64,000 nucleotides of DNA from Njordibacter sp937773555 (GTDB lineage: Bacteria; Pseudomonadota; Gammaproteobacteria; Pseudomonadales; Balneatricaceae). Both the position numbers and the translations under genes were made by a program. The stretch lies in contig NZ_CP159830.1 of the NCBI RefSeq assembly GCF_047730085.1, positions 1,798,001-1,862,000 of the forward strand, read 5' to 3'. Below the pieces are notes generated by a model. It did not search any database. It worked only from the letters and a program-made list of their open reading frames with translations, and was not told the origin of the DNA. Below, piece after piece: positions 62,379-64,000 of the stretch (positions are counted from its first letter, which is position 1; every line of letters begins with the position of its first letter).

Positions 62379-63353
62379 TTAAGCCGCATCTCTTGCCAGC
62401 TTTAGTTGTTTCTTCAGGTTGTAAGCAGCGGTGGCTTCGCGCACCCAGGCCCCTTCTTCATGGGCTTTCACATGATGCTGTATGCGTTGGCGATTACAAT
62501 GACCATTGCCATTAATAACACTATAAAACTCATCCCAATTTAACTCACTGCTGTCGTAATGCCCTCGCTCTTCATTCCACTGCAAGGCTTTGTCTGGGTG
62601 ATCTAAACCCAAGTAGTTAATCTGCGAAACAGTTTGGTTAATAAACTTTTGGCGCAAGTCATCGTTAGTTTCACGTTTTATTTTCCATTTCATCGACCGA
62701 GCTAAATGTGCCGATTCTGAATCATGGGGACCAAACATCATAAGGGATGGCCAATAAAACCGATTAAGGGAATCTTGAGCCATCTCTTTTTGAGCAGGGG
62801 TACCATGGGCCAGCTCTATCATAATTTGATACCCTTGACGCTGATGGAAGCTTTCTTCCTTACAGATACGAATCATGCTTCTGGCGTAGGGGCCATAAGA
62901 AGTGCGCTGCAGTGAAACCTGGTTACATATGGCAGCACCGTCGACTAACCAACCAATCGCCCCCATGTCACCCCATGTTTGGGTGGGGTAGTTAAAAATA
63001 GAGGCATATTTAGCAGTCCCAGTTTGTAAAGCAGTAATCATTTCAGCCCGAGAAATACCCAAGGTTTCGGTAGCGCTGTATAGGTATAACCCATGGCCAG
63101 CTTCGTCTTGTACCTTAGAAAGCAGCACAGCTTTGCGACGTAAAGAAGGCGCACGTGTAATCCAATTACCTTCTGGCTGCATACCAATGACTTCTGAATG
63201 CGCATGCTGTGACATTTGACGAATTAAATTTTGACGATAGGCATCTGGCATCCAATCTTTAGGCTCAATTTTTTGTTCAGTGTCAATTTTGGCCTGAAAT
63301 AGTAGTTCTAATTCTGTTTCTTGTGCCGTGTTTGTAATCATCTTATTCACCAT
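62379..63353 (-). CDS. paaA: Phenylacetyl-CoA epoxidase catalytic subunit PaaA
   Basis: 324-residue di-iron oxygenase that epoxidises the aromatic ring of phenylacetyl-CoA. The ferritin-like core with Glu and His ligands is recognisable (LSKVQDEAGHGLYLYSATET, RICKEESFHQRQGYQIMIEL), as is the conserved end NGNGHCNRQRIQHHVKAHEE. The start is the ATG at 63353, or the ATG four codons later, which has a GGTGA box. First gene of the paaABCDE series; the thiolase gene precedes it on the same strand. Confidence 0.95.
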   Translation of the reverse strand: MVNKMITNTAQETELELLFQAKIDTEQKIEPKDWMPDAYRQNLIRQMSQHAHSEVIGMQPEGNWITRAPSLRRKAVLLSKVQDEAGHGLYLYSATETLGISRAEMITALQTGTAKYASIFNYPTQTWGDMGAIGWLVDGAAICNQVSLQRTSYGPYARSMIRICKEESFHQRQGYQIMIELAHGTPAQKEMAQDSLNRFYWPSLMMFGPHDSESAHLARSMKWKIKRETNDDLRQKFINQTVSQINYLGLDHPDKALQWNEERGHYDSSELNWDEFYSVINGNGHCNRQRIQHHVKAHEEGAWVREATAAYNLKKQLKLARDAA

Positions 63354-63428
63354 GTTTAGCCAGGGTTAGTGGGTTATGCTGCATTTGATAGACGCACAAA
63401 TGGTAATCATTATTAGGTATATCTAGAC

Positions 63429-64000
63429 CTAGACGCGTTCAATAATCAGTGCAATGCCTTGCCCTACGCCAATGCACATAGTGCATAACGCATATTGACT
63501 GTTAGTTCGGTGTAGCTGATACATGGCCGTTGTCACTAACCGAGCACCACTAGCACCAAGGGGATGGCCTAACGCAATGGCCCCTCCATTCGGGTTAACA
63601 TGGCCTGCGTCATCGTTAATGCCCAAGGCCCGCATTACAGCCAAGCCTTGGGCAGCAAAGGCCTCATTCAATTCAATCACATCCATTTGGTTCAGGCTTA
63701 GACCCGTATTTTTTAGCACTTTGAGCGTAGCTGCCACTGGGCCATAACCCATAATATTAGGTTCCAAACCTGCCGTTGCCATGCCCAAAATACGAGCTTG
63801 TGGAGTTAATCCATGGCGTTTAGCACCCTCGCTTGAGGCCAATAGCAAGGCGCAAGAACCATCATTAACACCCGACGCATTACCTGCAGTTACGCTACCA
63901 CCTTCACGAAATGGCGTAGCTAATTGACTTAAGGTTTCTAGGCTACTTAGCCGCAAATGCTCATCTTGCGAGAAGACACTGTCTTGTTTTTTCCGTTGAG
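63429..64000 (-). CDS. 3-oxoadipyl-CoA / 3-oxo-5,6-dehydrosuberyl-CoA thiolase, C-terminal half (cut by window edge)
   Basis: The frame is open to the window edge, so about 190 C-terminal residues of a thiolase of about 400 are seen. Conserved parts are EGGSVTAGNASGVNDGSCAL, ELNEAFAAQGLAVMRALGI, the active-site His in GGAIALGHPLGASGARL and the Cys in CTMCIGVGQGIAL. It belongs to the PcaF/PaaJ group, which does two thiolytic steps of phenylacetate degradation. It lies upstream of paaA on the same strand and is probably cotranscribed with it. The TTG at 63956 is not the real start. Confidence 0.9.
   Translation of the reverse strand, partial: QRKKQDSVFSQDEHLRLSSLETLSQLATPFREGGSVTAGNASGVNDGSCALLLASSEGAKRHGLTPQARILGMATAGLEPNIMGYGPVAATLKVLKNTGLSLNQMDVIELNEAFAAQGLAVMRALGINDDAGHVNPNGGAIALGHPLGASGARLVTTAMYQLHRTNSQYALCTMCIGVGQGIALIIERV

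Noticed and set aside
1..64000. CRISPR array
   Set aside because: No regularly spaced repeat-spacer series and no cas gene were found on either strand; the TCACCACT copies are irregularly spaced and short.

Overview
The window looks like a chromosomal segment of a marine, heterotrophic gammaproteobacterium. The basis is gene content: a glutamyl-tRNA synthetase, BolA and tRNA genes of proteobacterial type, set among catabolic clusters for marine osmolytes and organosulfonates (creatine, isethionate, dihydroxypropanesulfonate, carnitine-type betaines, glycine betaine) and for phenylacetate. Base composition was not computed and no species is proposed.

Layout. (1) 1-5.6 kb: a creatine operon on the plus strand, with a Tat-exported PotD-like binding protein, two permeases, an ATPase and a clear creatinase. 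(2) 5.6-9.6 kb: small secreted or unknown proteins, a DMT-family exporter and a decayed gene with an in-frame amber stop. (3) 9.59-29.51 kb: a 20-kb genomic island in the 3' end of tRNA-Ala(GGC). It is bounded by a 15-bp direct repeat. A P4-type integrase and candidate integrase arm sites mark the ends. The island carries AlpA, a CHC2 primase-like protein, a RepA-like ATPase with iteron-like repeats, and a type I restriction-modification operon. In that operon a 79-codon ORF and an Abi_2 protein with a HEPN RNase motif lie between hsdM and hsdS. Sel1-repeat proteins, a degenerate methyltransferase/specificity/AlbA_2 fusion, a DUF1643 protein and an OGFr_N protein follow. (4) 29.7-31.2 kb: gltX. 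(5) 31.4-40.5 kb: an isethionate module (iseJ-like dehydrogenase, TerC-like protein, TRAP binding protein, fused TRAP permease, xsc) with a divergent IclR regulator. (6) 40.5-44.1 kb: a dihydroxypropanesulfonate-type module (zinc alcohol dehydrogenase, hpsN) with a divergent LacI regulator and twin palindromic operators. (7) 44.2-45.9 kb: fhs. (8) 46.3-55.5 kb: betaine catabolism (betainyl-CoA thioesterase-like protein, acyl-CoA dehydrogenase, ADP-forming CoA ligase, caiD, GlxA-type regulator, second thioesterase, BHMT-like and non-pyrrolysine MttB-like methyltransferases). (9) 55.5-56.4 kb: bolA and two identical tRNA-Asn genes. (10) 56.4-64 kb: phenylacetate catabolism (paaABCDE, paaX, a FadB-like multifunctional enzyme and the end of a PaaJ/PcaF thiolase).

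How the genes work together. Most catabolic modules pair an uptake system or a CoA-activation step with the first committed enzymes and a dedicated regulator. Their products converge on acetyl phosphate, acetyl-CoA, sarcosine or glycine betaine, and C1 units. Fhs and the two methyltransferases fit the C1 flow.

The best candidate for an undescribed system is the island's restriction operon. A HEPN-type Abi RNase sits inside a type I RM operon and is joined to its neighbours by overlapping start and stop codons. This recalls the PrrC arrangement but with an unrelated effector and an extra small ORF.
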